A stretch of 64,000 nucleotides of DNA from Paracoccus kondratievae (GTDB lineage Bacteria; Pseudomonadota; Alphaproteobacteria; Rhodobacterales; Rhodobacteraceae), in NCBI RefSeq assembly GCF_009301415.1, contig NZ_CP045072.1, positions 407,501 through 471,500 of the forward strand. Direction: 5' to 3'. The notes under the pieces are model-generated. The model was not told the origin of the DNA, ran no database searches, and saw only the letters and a list, made by a program, of their open reading frames with translations. The position numbers and the translations under genes are program-made. Positions 28,209 through 35,086 of the stretch are shown here, piece by piece. Each line of letters begins with the position of its first letter. The first letter of the stretch is position 1.

Positions 28209-29686
28209 CCGATCTGAACCGACTGACCATCGCCGGGGCCCGCGACGGGCTGCGCAAGGGCGATTTTACCAGCGCCGAGCTGACCGAAGCCTGCCTTGAC
28301 GCGATCGAGCAGGCCGGAGTGTTGAACGCTTACTGCCACAAGACGCCCGAAAAGGCGCGCGAGATGGCTGCCGCTGCCGACAGCCGCATTGCTGCGGGCG
28401 ATGCACCGGCCATGTGTGGCATCCCGTTGGGGATCAAGGATCTTTTCTGTACCCGCGACGTGCCTTCGCAGGCTGCAAGCCGGATCTTGGAGGGCTTTTT
28501 GCCGCCCTATGAATCGACCGTGACCCAGAATCTGTGGGACGCGGGCGCGGTCATGCTGGGTAAACTCAGCATGGACGAATTCGCCATGGGCTCCTCGAAC
28601 GAGAGCGCCTGCTACGGACCGGTGGTGAACCCTTGGAAAGTCGATGACCGGCAACTGACGCCGGGCGGCTCTTCGGGTGGTTCGGCGGCGGCCGTGGCTG
28701 CAGATCTGTGCCTTGCCGCGACGGGCACCGATACCGGCGGCTCGATCCGCCAGCCCGCGGCCTTTACCGGTACAGTAGGGTTGAAACCGACCTATGGCCG
28801 GGTCAGCCGCTGGGGCGTCATTGCCTTTGCCAGCTCGCTTGATCAGGCGGGCCCCATGACCAAAACGGTGCGCGACGCGGCAATCATGCTGGGCGCAATG
28901 GCCTCGGTCGACCCCAAGGATTCGACCAGCGCCGAGCGTCCGATCCCGGATTATGAGGCTGCATTGACCGGTGACATCCGCGGCCGTCGCATCGGCATTC
29001 CGCGCGAATATCGCATGGACGGCATGTCGGATGAGATTGACGCCCTGTGGAACAAGGCGGCCGAGATGCTGCGCGATGCGGGGGCCGAGGTGGTTGATGT
29101 CAGCCTGCCGCATACGAAATATGCTCTTCCGGCCTATTACGTCATTGCGCCGGCCGAGGCTTCATCGAACCTCGCCCGGTACGACGGCGTGCGCTATGGC
29201 CACCGCGCCCGGCTCGAAGCTGGTGACGGCGTGGTCGAGATGTATGAGCGCAGCCGCGCCGAGGGCTTTGGCCCCGAGGTGCAGCGCCGGGTGATGATCG
29301 GCACTTATGTGCTGTCCGCGGGCTTTTACGACGCCTATTACAACCGTGCCCGCAAGGTACGCGCGCTGATCAAGCGCGACTTTGATCAGGTCTTTGCCGA
29401 TGGTATCGACGCAATCCTGACCCCGGCCACCCCCAGCGCCGCCTTTGGTCTGGGCGAGATGTCGGGCAAGGACCCGGTCGAGATGTATCTCAACGACGTC
29501 TTTACAGTGACGGTGAACCTTGCTGGCCTGCCCGGGATTTCGGTTCCGGTGGGGCTTGACCGTCAGGGCCTGCCGCTTGGCATGCAGCTGATCGGCCGCC
29601 CCTGGGATGAGGGCAACCTGTTGAACCTTGCGCAAAGCCTCGAATCTGCGGCAGGCTTCACGGCGAAACCCTCGCGCTGGTGGTAA
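28205..29686 (+). CDS. gatA: Asp/Glu-tRNA amidotransferase subunit A
   Basis: A 493-residue amidase-signature enzyme that releases ammonia from glutamine for the tRNA-dependent amidation. The Lys-Ser-Ser triad is visible: Lys78 in [10 protein letters not shown], the cis-Ser at 156 in [10 protein letters not shown], and the nucleophile Ser180 in [12 protein letters not shown]. It is full length and coupled to gatC. Confidence 0.96.
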   Translation: MTDLNRLTIAGARDGLRKGDFTSAELTEACLDAIEQAGVLNAYCHKTPEKAREMAAAADSRIAAGDAPAMCGIPLGIKDLFCTRDVPSQAASRILEGFLPPYESTVTQNLWDAGAVMLGKLSMDEFAMGSSNESACYGPVVNPWKVDDRQLTPGGSSGGSAAAVAADLCLAATGTDTGGSIRQPAAFTGTVGLKPTYGRVSRWGVIAFASSLDQAGPMTKTVRDAAIMLGAMASVDPKDSTSAERPIPDYEAALTGDIRGRRIGIPREYRMDGMSDEIDALWNKAAEMLRDAGAEVVDVSLPHTKYALPAYYVIAPAEASSNLARYDGVRYGHRARLEAGDGVVEMYERSRAEGFGPEVQRRVMIGTYVLSAGFYDAYYNRARKVRALIKRDFDQVFADGIDAILTPATPSAAFGLGEMSGKDPVEMYLNDVFTVTVNLAGLPGISVPVGLDRQGLPLGMQLIGRPWDEGNLLNLAQSLESAAGFTAKPSRWW

Positions 29687-29709
29687 CCGGCTACAAACGG
29701 GAGAGACCG

Positions 29710-30267
29710 ATGCGGAACCTGGCGACCCTCGCGGTATTTGGCTCTGTGCTTGCGCTGGCCGGCTGCGGTGAAAATACGGGCTGGAACCCGAATTACAGCG
29801 CCATGCACAATGGCTCGGCCTATGCCAAATACCTGCAAGAGCGTGAGGTTGCCCTGCATGGCAAGGGTCAGGCGCCGAAGGCGATCCCGATCCAGCTGCC
29901 AGCTCAGGCGCCGACCCCGGACGATATTGCGGGCACACCCGTGAAACGGCAGGCTGCCACAGCCCCGAAACAGGCTGCGCCACGCACCCAAGGCACCCCG
30001 GTCCGCGTCGGGCAGGGGGTGACGCCGGTGCTGGTGCGCTATGCTCATCAAGAGACGCAGGCTCCGGGCACACGCACCTATCAGCGTAGCGGAAGCTCTG
30101 ATTCGGCAGCGGCGCGGGTGTGCCGGACCTATGCCAGCGTGGATGCGGCGCAAGCTGCCTTTATCGCGGCAGGCGGACCGGTGATAGATCCACATGGCAT
30201 GGACCCTGACGGTGACGGCTTTGTCTGCGGCTGGGATCCGCGCCCCTTCCGCCAGTCCAGACTTTGA
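29710..30267 (+). CDS. Lipoprotein with a C-terminal Excalibur-like calcium-binding segment
   Basis: A 185-residue protein. The lipoprotein signal MRNLATLAVFGSVLALAGC gives lipidated Cys19. A long proline/alanine/glutamine-rich, probably disordered middle follows. The C-terminal domain has two cysteines and the DxDxDG motif MDPDGDGFVCGWDP, typical of the Excalibur calcium-binding domain. The start at 29710 has GAGAG upstream. The stop overlaps the following amidase start, so the pair may act together at the cell wall. Confidence 0.75.
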   Translation: MRNLATLAVFGSVLALAGCGENTGWNPNYSAMHNGSAYAKYLQEREVALHGKGQAPKAIPIQLPAQAPTPDDIAGTPVKRQAATAPKQAAPRTQGTPVRVGQGVTPVLVRYAHQETQAPGTRTYQRSGSSDSAAARVCRTYASVDAAQAAFIAAGGPVIDPHGMDPDGDGFVCGWDPRPFRQSRL

Positions 30268-30926
30268 GCCTATCCCCCAATCATGGCGATCGGCGCGGGG
30301 AACAGCCTCAACTGATCGTCATCCACTATACCGGCATGGCCGATGGCCCTTCGGCCCGCGCGCGGCTTTGCGACCCCGAGGCCGAGGTCAGCGCGCATTG
30401 GCTGATCCATGAAGACGGCACGACCGAGGCACTGGTCCCCGAGGATCGCCGCGCCTGGCACGCGGGCGCGGGCTCGTGGCTGGGGCGCGAGGATGTCAAC
30501 TCCCGCAGCATCGGCATCGAGCTTGCTAACCCCGGCGACCGTCCTTTCCCCGAGCCGCAGATGGCAGCGCTGGAGACCTTGCTGGCTGAAATCATGGCGC
30601 GCTGGTCCATTAGCCCTCGGGACGTTATCGCACATTCGGATCTGGCCCCGGGACGCAAGATCGACCCGGGCCCGCGCTTTGACTGGCGACGGCTGGCCCT
30701 GCAAGGACTCGCAATCTGGCCTGAGGGAGAGGGGGCCGATCTGCCCCTGCCCGATAGCCTGACGCGCATTGGTTACCCAGAATCCCCCGCGCGGCTTGCC
30801 GCATTCCGCCTGCGTTTCCGTCCATGGGCGGATGGGCCCGAGGATGAAACTGACCGCAGGCTTGCCGGCTTGCTTGCCTCTGGCCGGCTTCTTTCGTGTT
30901 CAAATATCCAAAAACTGTCGAGCTAG
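30264..30926 (+). CDS. N-acetylmuramoyl-L-alanine amidase (AmpD-like)
   Basis: A 220-residue Amidase_2 enzyme. Zinc ligands are the His of LIVIHYTGM, the His of VIAHSDLAPGRKIDPGP and its Asp. RAWHAGAGSWLGREDVNSRS and IGIELANPGDRPFP are family signatures. No signal peptide is seen, which fits a cytoplasmic AmpD-type enzyme acting on recycled anhydromuropeptides. The start is a TTG overlapping the previous stop (TTGA). The stop overlaps that of rlmJ (CTAG). Confidence 0.85.
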   Translation: MSLSPNHGDRRGEQPQLIVIHYTGMADGPSARARLCDPEAEVSAHWLIHEDGTTEALVPEDRRAWHAGAGSWLGREDVNSRSIGIELANPGDRPFPEPQMAALETLLAEIMARWSISPRDVIAHSDLAPGRKIDPGPRFDWRRLALQGLAIWPEGEGADLPLPDSLTRIGYPESPARLAAFRLRFRPWADGPEDETDRRLAGLLASGRLLSCSNIQKLSS

Positions 30927-31720
30927 CGCCAAGCCTTGCCCGGAAAGCGCTGACTGAACAGCGACTCGATCCGCGCTGCTTCTTCATCCAGCCCATAAGG
31001 CGGGTTCACCACCGCCATGCCCGAACCGATCATGCCATGGCCTGATCGGGCCGGTGGGAAGTTCACTTCCGAGATCAGCGCATCCGCATGGCCGCCCCGC
31101 AGTGCCTCGATCATCGGCACATGGCGCTGACCGGTCAGGATCGGATACCACAGCGCAATCACGCCTACGTTCCACTTGCGCACCAGTCGCGAGATATGGC
31201 GCGGTATGGCGTCGTAATCGGCCTTGACCTCATAGCTTGGGTCAATGAGCAGCATCCCCCGGCGCGGCATAGGCGGACAGACTGCCTGTGCCATCTGAAA
31301 CCCGTCCTGTTGGTGCAGGCGTGCAAAACCCGCAACCTCGGCCAGTGCCTCATGCTCGGTGGGGTGCAACTCGGCCAGATGGGCGATGTCGTCCGGGCGC
31401 AGGAAGTGTCGTGCGATCAGCGGAGAGCCGGGATAGGCCGTGGCACCATGGCGTGCGCGGACTGCATCCAGGGCCTGGCGCAATGGGTGATCTGCAGGCA
31501 GCCAGTCCTCTGCCAACGCGCGGGTGATGCCTGCGGCCGCCTCGCCGGTCTTTTCCGCCTCAGGCGAGGTCAGATCGTAAAGACCACGTCCGGCATGGGT
31601 TTCCAGATAGGACAGCGGCTTGGGTTTGACGGTCAGATACGAAAGCATGGCAGCAAGCAACGCGTGCTTGTGCAGATCGGCCAGATTCCCGGCGTGATAG
31701 GCGTGCTGATAGGACAACAT
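30923..31720 (-). CDS. rlmJ: 23S rRNA (adenine(2030)-N6)-methyltransferase
   Basis: A 265-residue RlmJ. The N-terminus MLSYQHAYHAGNLADLHKHA and the catalytic motif IDPSYE (family D/N-P-P-Y/F-type) are diagnostic, with YLETHAGRGLYDL as the SAM-binding region. It methylates A2030 in the 23S rRNA. It lies directly downstream of the sRNA array on the same strand; the last array hairpin, with its T-tract, separates them. Confidence 0.92.
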   Translation of the reverse strand: MLSYQHAYHAGNLADLHKHALLAAMLSYLTVKPKPLSYLETHAGRGLYDLTSPEAEKTGEAAAGITRALAEDWLPADHPLRQALDAVRARHGATAYPGSPLIARHFLRPDDIAHLAELHPTEHEALAEVAGFARLHQQDGFQMAQAVCPPMPRRGMLLIDPSYEVKADYDAIPRHISRLVRKWNVGVIALWYPILTGQRHVPMIEALRGGHADALISEVNFPPARSGHGMIGSGMAVVNPPYGLDEEAARIESLFSQRFPGKAWR

Positions 31721-31744
31721 GTCCCGCGATTAACCCGATGGCCT

Positions 31745-31792
31745 GAAAATGAAAAGCGGCGGCGCCCGGGGAGGAGGAGGGGGCACCGCCGC
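31745..31792 (-). terminator. Array-terminal hairpin followed by a T-tract
   Basis: The last hairpin of the array (31756-31792; 12-bp stem with one mismatch) is followed on the minus strand by TTTTCATTTT. It can act as the intrinsic terminator of the DUF1127-sRNA transcript, 25 nt before the rlmJ start codon. Confidence 0.65.
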
Positions 31793-31826
31793 GTAACGCT
31801 GGCCCAGGGAGGAGGAGGGGCCGCGC
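31756..31826 (-). ncRNA. CcsR-like sRNA, unit 6 (hairpins 2 and 1)
   Basis: The minus-strand RNA forms two hairpins, at 31797-31826 (weaker, about 6 bp plus wobble) and 31756-31792 (12 bp, one mismatch). Both have the CTCCTCCTCCC motif in the loop, complementary to Shine-Dalgarno sequences. It is the last unit and ends in a terminator-like T-tract. Confidence 0.6.
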
Positions 31827-31833
31827 ATAGGGT

Positions 31834-31903
31834 GCGGCAATGGCAGGGAGGAGGAGGCCATTACCGCGTGCTGACGATCCCAGGGAGGAGGAGAAGGACC
31901 GTC
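31834..31903 (-). ncRNA. CcsR-like sRNA, unit 5 (hairpins 4 and 3)
   Basis: Hairpins at 31873-31903 (8 bp, one mismatch) and 31834-31867 (11 bp, one mismatch), each with the CTCCTCC loop. A 67-bp step separates this unit from unit 4; that spacer holds a small GCAA-looped stem with arms CCGCC and GGCGG. Confidence 0.65.
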
Positions 31904-31936
31904 GCAAACTGTGTCCGCCTTGCGGCGGGGATTTTG

Positions 31937-32010
31937 GCGGCGCCCTCCAGGGAGGAGGAGGGGAGGGCGCCGCGCATAACGGAAAGCCCAGGGAGGAGGA
32001 GGGGCTTCTC
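31937..32010 (-). ncRNA. CcsR-like sRNA, unit 4 (hairpins 6 and 5)
   Basis: Hairpins at 31981-32010 (about 6-8 bp) and 31937-31973 (perfect 12 bp), both with the CTCCTCCTCCC loop. Confidence 0.65.
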
Positions 32011-32021
32011 CGTATCGGTTT

Positions 32022-32092
32022 GGCGGCGCCTCCGGGAGGAGGAGAGAGGCTGCCGCCGGAACCGCGAGACCCGGGAGGAGGAGAGGTCTCGC
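32022..32092 (-). ncRNA. CcsR-like sRNA, unit 3 (hairpins 8 and 7)
   Basis: Hairpins at 32064-32092 (perfect 8 bp, GCGAGACC / GGTCTCGC) and 32022-32057 (about 11 bp with a bulge), both with the CTCCTCCTCCC loop. Confidence 0.65.
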
Positions 32093-32102
32093 CGTATTGG
32101 TT

Positions 32103-32172
32103 GGCGGCGCCCTCAAGGGAGGAGTAAGGGGCCGCCTTAACGTGAAACCCGAGGGAGGAGAGCGGGCTTCAC
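32103..32172 (-). ncRNA. CcsR-like sRNA, unit 2 (hairpins 10 and 9)
   Basis: Hairpins at 32142-32172 (10 bp, one mismatch) and 32103-32136 (10 bp with a bulge). Their loops carry slightly degenerate motifs: the plus strand reads GGGAGGAGAG and GGGAGGAGTA. Confidence 0.6.
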
Positions 32173-32183
32173 CTTATCTGAGC

Positions 32184-32256
32184 GGCGGCATCCTCAGGGA
32201 GGAGGAGGGAGGATGCCGCCTGAACCCGGACCCAAGGGAGGAGGAGTGGGTCGGGT
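32184..32256 (-). ncRNA. CcsR-like sRNA, unit 1 (hairpins 12 and 11)
   Basis: The unit nearest the DUF1127 gene. Hairpins at 32224-32256 (10 bp, one bulge) and 32184-32220 (perfect 12 bp) both have the CTCCTCCTCCC loop. It begins 10 nt after the DUF1127 stop, so it must be released by processing of a joint transcript. Confidence 0.68.
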
Positions 32257-32266
32257 ATCGAAATTC

Positions 32267-32497
32267 TTACTTCGCCCCCCATGCGGCTTCGTACGCCACG
32301 CCACGGAGGTTGCTGCGGTTCAGGCCAAGGTCAGCCAGTTCGCGGTCGGACAGTTCGCCCAGCTCGCGCAGGGTCTGACGATAGACGGCACGACGGGCCA
32401 TGTTTTCACGCAGGCCGGCCACGAATTTCGCGATCGCCCCGTTGCCGCGTGCGGCGTTGCGGTGCATACCGCCATGGATCAGATCGAGAACAGCCAT
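32267..32497 (-). CDS. ccaF1: DUF1127 small protein, CcaF1-like (host gene of the sRNA array)
   Basis: A 76-residue basic protein. The C-terminal half LRELGELSDRELADLGLNRS is the DUF1127 signature, and the middle (NMARRAVYRQTLREL) is arginine-rich. In R. sphaeroides the protein encoded at the head of the CcsR cluster, CcaF1, is an RNA-binding factor that affects sRNA maturation. Length, basic charge and position support the same role here. The ATG at 32495-32497 is preferred (AAAGAG upstream); a GTG three codons earlier is possible. The symbol is by analogy. The 330-bp gap up to mrp (32498-32827) must hold both promoters; it is AT-rich around 32650-32710 but no clear sigma-factor motif was found. 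Confidence 0.82.
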   Translation of the reverse strand: MAVLDLIHGGMHRNAARGNGAIAKFVAGLRENMARRAVYRQTLRELGELSDRELADLGLNRSNLRGVAYEAAWGAK

Positions 32498-32827
32498 TTC
32501 ATACACTCTTTCGTCTTGCGGTTGGCGCGGTCACTTAATCTTGTCCCGCGCTGTTGGAATGAACATGGCCCGTTTTCTGCATATGCACAACGCCCACAGG
32601 CGAGATGCTGCTATGCAGAAACGACATGGCTGTCTCTGGAACGCCGTCACAATGCGTTAATAAACCGCGAATTTTTCAAATTCTTTACAAACTCATTCGC
32701 GTATATCTAGTGACCGGGTCGTATTTTACGTGGGGTCACAATACGTTAGCGGTATCACTATTCGGACCCGGGTTGCCGAGCCATGTCCGAATTGCCATGT
32801 TGCGGGTCGATCTAACCGGGGGTAGCG

Positions 32828-33934
32828 ATGACGATATCACGCGAACGTGTGCTTCAGGAACTTGCGGAAATCGCGGTTCCGGGGGGCGGAAACCTGGTTT
32901 CTCAGGACCTCGTACGCGCTCTCAGCGTCGAATCGGGCCTGGTGCGATTCGTCATTGAGGCGGGCGATGCAGCGACTGCCCGCGCGCTTGCCCCGGTCGA
33001 AGCCGAGGCACAGCGCCGGCTGTCGGCTTTGCCCGGAGTCGAAAAGGTGCAGATCGTCACCACCGCCCCCGCTGCTCCGCGTGGCGCACCGCCGCAGGTT
33101 GTGGCCCGTTCGGGCGGCGCCAGCGACCCGCCCAGCCTTAAGATCGGCCGTCACCCCACGCCGCAGGCCGGGCCGGCCCCGGTCGGGGGCGTGGCGCGGA
33201 TCGTGGCCATCGGCTCGGGAAAAGGGGGCGTCGGGAAATCGACGCTGACCTCGAACCTTGCCGTGGCGCTGGCGCGTCAGGGCCGTCGCGTCGGGCTGCT
33301 TGACGCAGATATATATGGTCCTTCGCAGCCGCGGATGCTGGGCCTGACCGGGCAGCGTCCGACCAGCGACGGCCAGATGATTGAACCGCTGCACGCTCAT
33401 GGCGTCACGGTCATGTCGCTGGGCCTGATGATGAAAGAGGGTGAGGCGGTCGTCTGGCGCGGTCCGATGCTGATGGGCGCGCTGCAGCAGATGCTCAATC
33501 AGGTGAAGTGGGGTGAGCTGGACGTGCTGCTGGTCGACCTGCCACCGGGCACGGGCGATGTGCAGCTGTCGCTGTGCCAAAAGGCGCAGGTGACCGGCGC
33601 GATCATCGTCTCGACTCCGCAGGATGTGGCGCTGATCGATGCGCGCCGCGCTATCGACATGTTTGACAAGCTCAAGACCCCGGTTCTGGGACTGGTCGAA
33701 AACATGTCCACCTATGTCTGCCCCAACTGCGGGCATGAGGCGCATCTGTTCGGCCATGGCGGCGTCGCTGCCGAGGCGCAAATGCTGGGCCTGCCGTTTC
33801 TGGGTGAGATCCCTCTTAGCCTTGATGTCCGGCTTGCCGGTGATGAAGGTGCGCCCATCGCATCTGGTGACGGGCCGGTGGCTCAATCCTTTGCCCGTCT
33901 GGCGGCGCGTCTGATCGCGGACGGTCTGGCCTAG
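32828..33934 (+). CDS. mrp: Mrp/ApbC-type iron-sulfur cluster carrier ATPase
   Basis: A 368-residue protein. An N-terminal MIP18/DUF59-like domain (ERVLQELAEIAVPGGGNLVS, about 5-80) is followed by the deviant Walker A GSGKGGVGKST (129-139), DADIYGPSQPRMLG and VDLPPGTGDVQL, and a CPNCG motif (about 299-303) that holds the bridging [4Fe-4S] cluster. It assembles and delivers Fe-S clusters to target proteins. The start follows a GGGGGTAGCG ribosome-binding region. It is a single gene ending in a hairpin at 33948-33979. Confidence 0.93.
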   Translation: MTISRERVLQELAEIAVPGGGNLVSQDLVRALSVESGLVRFVIEAGDAATARALAPVEAEAQRRLSALPGVEKVQIVTTAPAAPRGAPPQVVARSGGASDPPSLKIGRHPTPQAGPAPVGGVARIVAIGSGKGGVGKSTLTSNLAVALARQGRRVGLLDADIYGPSQPRMLGLTGQRPTSDGQMIEPLHAHGVTVMSLGLMMKEGEAVVWRGPMLMGALQQMLNQVKWGELDVLLVDLPPGTGDVQLSLCQKAQVTGAIIVSTPQDVALIDARRAIDMFDKLKTPVLGLVENMSTYVCPNCGHEAHLFGHGGVAAEAQMLGLPFLGEIPLSLDVRLAGDEGAPIASGDGPVAQSFARLAARLIADGLA

Positions 33935-33947
33935 GAACGACACCTCT

Positions 33948-33979
33948 GGACCCGTTCGGGAAAACACGGGAACGGGTCC
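33948..33979 (+). terminator. Probable terminator of mrp
   Basis: Perfect 10-bp stem (GGACCCGTTC / GAACGGGTCC) with a 12-nt loop, 13 nt past the mrp stop. The following sequence is only weakly T-rich (GGGAATTTA), so efficiency is uncertain. Confidence 0.5.
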
Positions 33980-34009
33980 GGGAATTTACGGGAATGACGG
34001 CACAGCTCC

Positions 34010-34113
34010 GAATCACTGCGGCGTGATAATCCGTGAATCGCTGCACGAATCGGCGAATCTCACCCCCTGTTCCAGCGATGAAATGGCGATTTCGGCCTTG
34101 ATCGGGACGATTC
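34010..34113. promoter_or_regulatory. Cluster of five GANTC (CcrM) sites before the dcw cluster
   Basis: GAATC at 34010, 34035, 34047 and 34055 and GATTC at 34109: five sites in 104 bp, where chance predicts less than one. GANTC is the target of the cell-cycle methyltransferase CcrM in alphaproteobacteria, so promoter activity here could depend on methylation state. A small palindrome (ACCACA-TAT-TGTGGT, 34154-34168) lies further on. Confidence 0.5.
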
Positions 34114-34235
34114 CGGGAATTGGTGGGATTTATTTGCCACATCGTCTCTGGACACCACATATTGTGGTTTACCTCTCTCAACATCCGAAACCTTCCCCTG
34201 TCATCGCGTTTGCGTGAGCCTGTTCACATACTGTT

Positions 34236-34257
34236 CGCAGGCGATTGCCCGCCTGCG
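34236..34257. other. Hairpin / dyad in the mraZ upstream region
   Basis: Perfect 8-bp arms (CGCAGGCG / CGCCTGCG) with a 6-nt loop, directly before the phased MraZ-type repeats. There is no T-run. It could be a protein-binding dyad or a weak terminator. Confidence 0.4.
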
Positions 34258-34267
34258 ACCAAATTTC

Positions 34268-34312
34268 ACCCAAACAAATCCATTGCGTCCCATGAAATCC
34301 CATGGCATCCCT
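34268..34312 (-). promoter_or_regulatory. MraZ boxes (phased TGGGA repeats)
   Basis: On the minus strand, TGGGA occurs at 34288-34292 and 34298-34302 and AGGGA at 34308-34312, each exactly 10 bp apart. Weaker copies at 34268 and 34278 keep the same phase. MraZ is known to bind direct repeats of TGGGN separated by 5 nt, upstream of its own operon. This is the autoregulatory operator of mraZ, here read on the strand opposite the genes. Confidence 0.65.
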
Positions 34313-34314
34313 GA

Positions 34315-34530
34315 CTCACGGAACGGGCACAAAAGGGGCACCAAGACCCCAAAAGGCGACAAGCAGCTTTCATACAGGCAACCCGCTTCCGAACATGCCT
34401 CTGCGGCGCGCGAGCAGCACCTCCCCCAGGTGGCGCAAAACGCAGGGCGCGATCCCCGAAACTACGGGGCCCAGAGATGGGAACGAGGGCGGCGGATCGG
34501 GCAGTGGCAGCAGCCCGATCCGCCTTTCCT
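34315..34530 (+). ncRNA. upsM: UpsM-like sRNA from the mraZ 5' leader
   Basis: In R. sphaeroides the dcw cluster has a long leader that yields the sRNA UpsM, ended by an intrinsic terminator just before mraZ. The same layout is seen here: MraZ boxes to 34312, about 200 nt without a credible gene but with several short stems (GGGGCACCAAGACCCC, CACCTCCCCCAGGTG, CCCCGAAACTACGGGG), and a strong terminator at 34491-34527, 50 nt before mraZ. The 5' end is not defined by sequence and is placed just after the boxes. The symbol is by analogy in position and structure, not by sequence match. Confidence 0.5.
34491..34530 (+). terminator. Strong intrinsic terminator inside the mraZ leader
   Basis: Perfect 12-bp stem (GGCGGATCGGGC / GCCCGATCCGCC), 10-nt loop, then TTTCCTTTT. 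It lies upstream of mraZ, not after a gene, so it must end a leader transcript; read-through would set the level of dcw expression. Confidence 0.8.
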
Positions 34531-34577
34531 TTTCGGGTGGACCGGAAAGGACGGGACAGTGGAAGGAGTGCGGGCCC

Positions 34578-35084
34578 TTGGCACGCAGGTTCAGAGGTTC
34601 GGAAGAGGTCAAGGTGGACGCGAAAGGCCGCGTTTCCATCCCGGCCAAGTTCCGACGCGTCTTTGAGTCCTGCGATCCCGATTGGGAACCCGGCAAGCGC
34701 CCCCAGCTGGTCATCGTCTTTGGCACCCGCGACTGGAAATATCTGCAGCTTTTCACCATGGAGGCCATGGACGAGATTGATCGTGGCATCTCGGCCATGA
34801 AACGCGGCAGCGCCGAACGTAACCTTCTGGAAAACATCTATCACGGCCATGCCGAAGAGACTGAGATCGACGGCGATGGCCGCTTGGTCCTGCCCCAGAA
34901 GCTGCGCGAGAAAATCGGCCTGACCGACAGCGCCTTCTTTATTTCGGCCGGCGACAGCCTCAAGGTCTGGGCACCCGACAACTACGAAGAGGAAGAGCGC
35001 CGGCTGGAAGAGCTGGTGCCGGACTTTGAGCCCGGCGCCGATCCGCTGTCGCTTTTGACCTCGGGTCCGCAGGAGGAGGGGTAG
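34578..35084 (+). CDS. mraZ: Transcriptional regulator MraZ
   Basis: A 168-residue protein with two swapped-hairpin AbrB-type repeats: [14 protein letters not shown] near 13-26 and [14 protein letters not shown] in the second half. It binds repeats before its own operon and represses the division/cell-wall cluster. The start is taken as the TTG at 34578 (M-ARRFRG), which fits the family N-terminus and has AAGGAG 9 nt upstream. An ATG extension to 34302 would run through the terminator hairpin and is rejected. A C-terminal acidic tail ([15 protein letters not shown]) is present. Confidence 0.9.
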   Translation: MARRFRGSEEVKVDAKGRVSIPAKFRRVFESCDPDWEPGKRPQLVIVFGTRDWKYLQLFTMEAMDEIDRGISAMKRGSAERNLLENIYHGHAEETEIDGDGRLVLPQKLREKIGLTDSAFFISAGDSLKVWAPDNYEEEERRLEELVPDFEPGADPLSLLTSGPQEEG

Positions 35085-35086
35085 GG

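Larger units (their letters stand above)
31756..32256 (-). repeat. Tandem array of twelve CTCCTCC-loop hairpins (CcsR/cuckoo-type sRNA cluster)
   Basis: On the minus strand, the 11-mer CTCCTCCTCCC or a close variant occurs twelve times. Plus-strand starts are 31769, 31807, 31846, 31883, 31950, 31991, 32034, 32073, 32117, 32153, 32197 and 32236. Each copy is the unpaired loop of a hairpin whose arms differ from copy to copy, several by compensated changes. Spacing is 36-44 bp except one 67-bp step. Even-numbered hairpins (counted from the left) have shorter arms; odd-numbered ones mostly carry GGCGGC at the base, so they pair into six two-hairpin units of about 70 nt. The array starts 10 nt after a DUF1127 gene on the same strand. 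In Rhodobacter sphaeroides, four sRNAs CcsR1-4 with CCUCCUCCC loops follow the DUF1127 gene ccaF1 in this way. Confidence 0.85.

Noticed and set aside
31730..32127. Open frames through the sRNA array on both strands
   Set aside because: They translate into repetitive R/G/E-rich or P/L-rich strings caused by the GGAGGA repeats and have no start signals.
31745..32260. CRISPR array
   Set aside because: The conserved part is only an 11-nt hairpin loop, the intervals are complementary arms rather than unrelated spacers, and there are no cas genes.
34023..34217. Small open frame of 64 codons before mraZ
   Set aside because: It spans the GANTC cluster, has no ribosome-binding site and no recognisable protein pattern.
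34214..34530. RNase P RNA, SRP RNA, tmRNA or 6S RNA in the mraZ leader
   Set aside because: The conserved core sequences of these RNAs were looked for on both strands and not found; an UpsM-like leader RNA fits position and terminator better.
34302..34577. N-terminal extension of MraZ
   Set aside because: It would read through an intrinsic terminator hairpin and gives a low-complexity sequence; the TTG at 34578 fits the family N-terminus.
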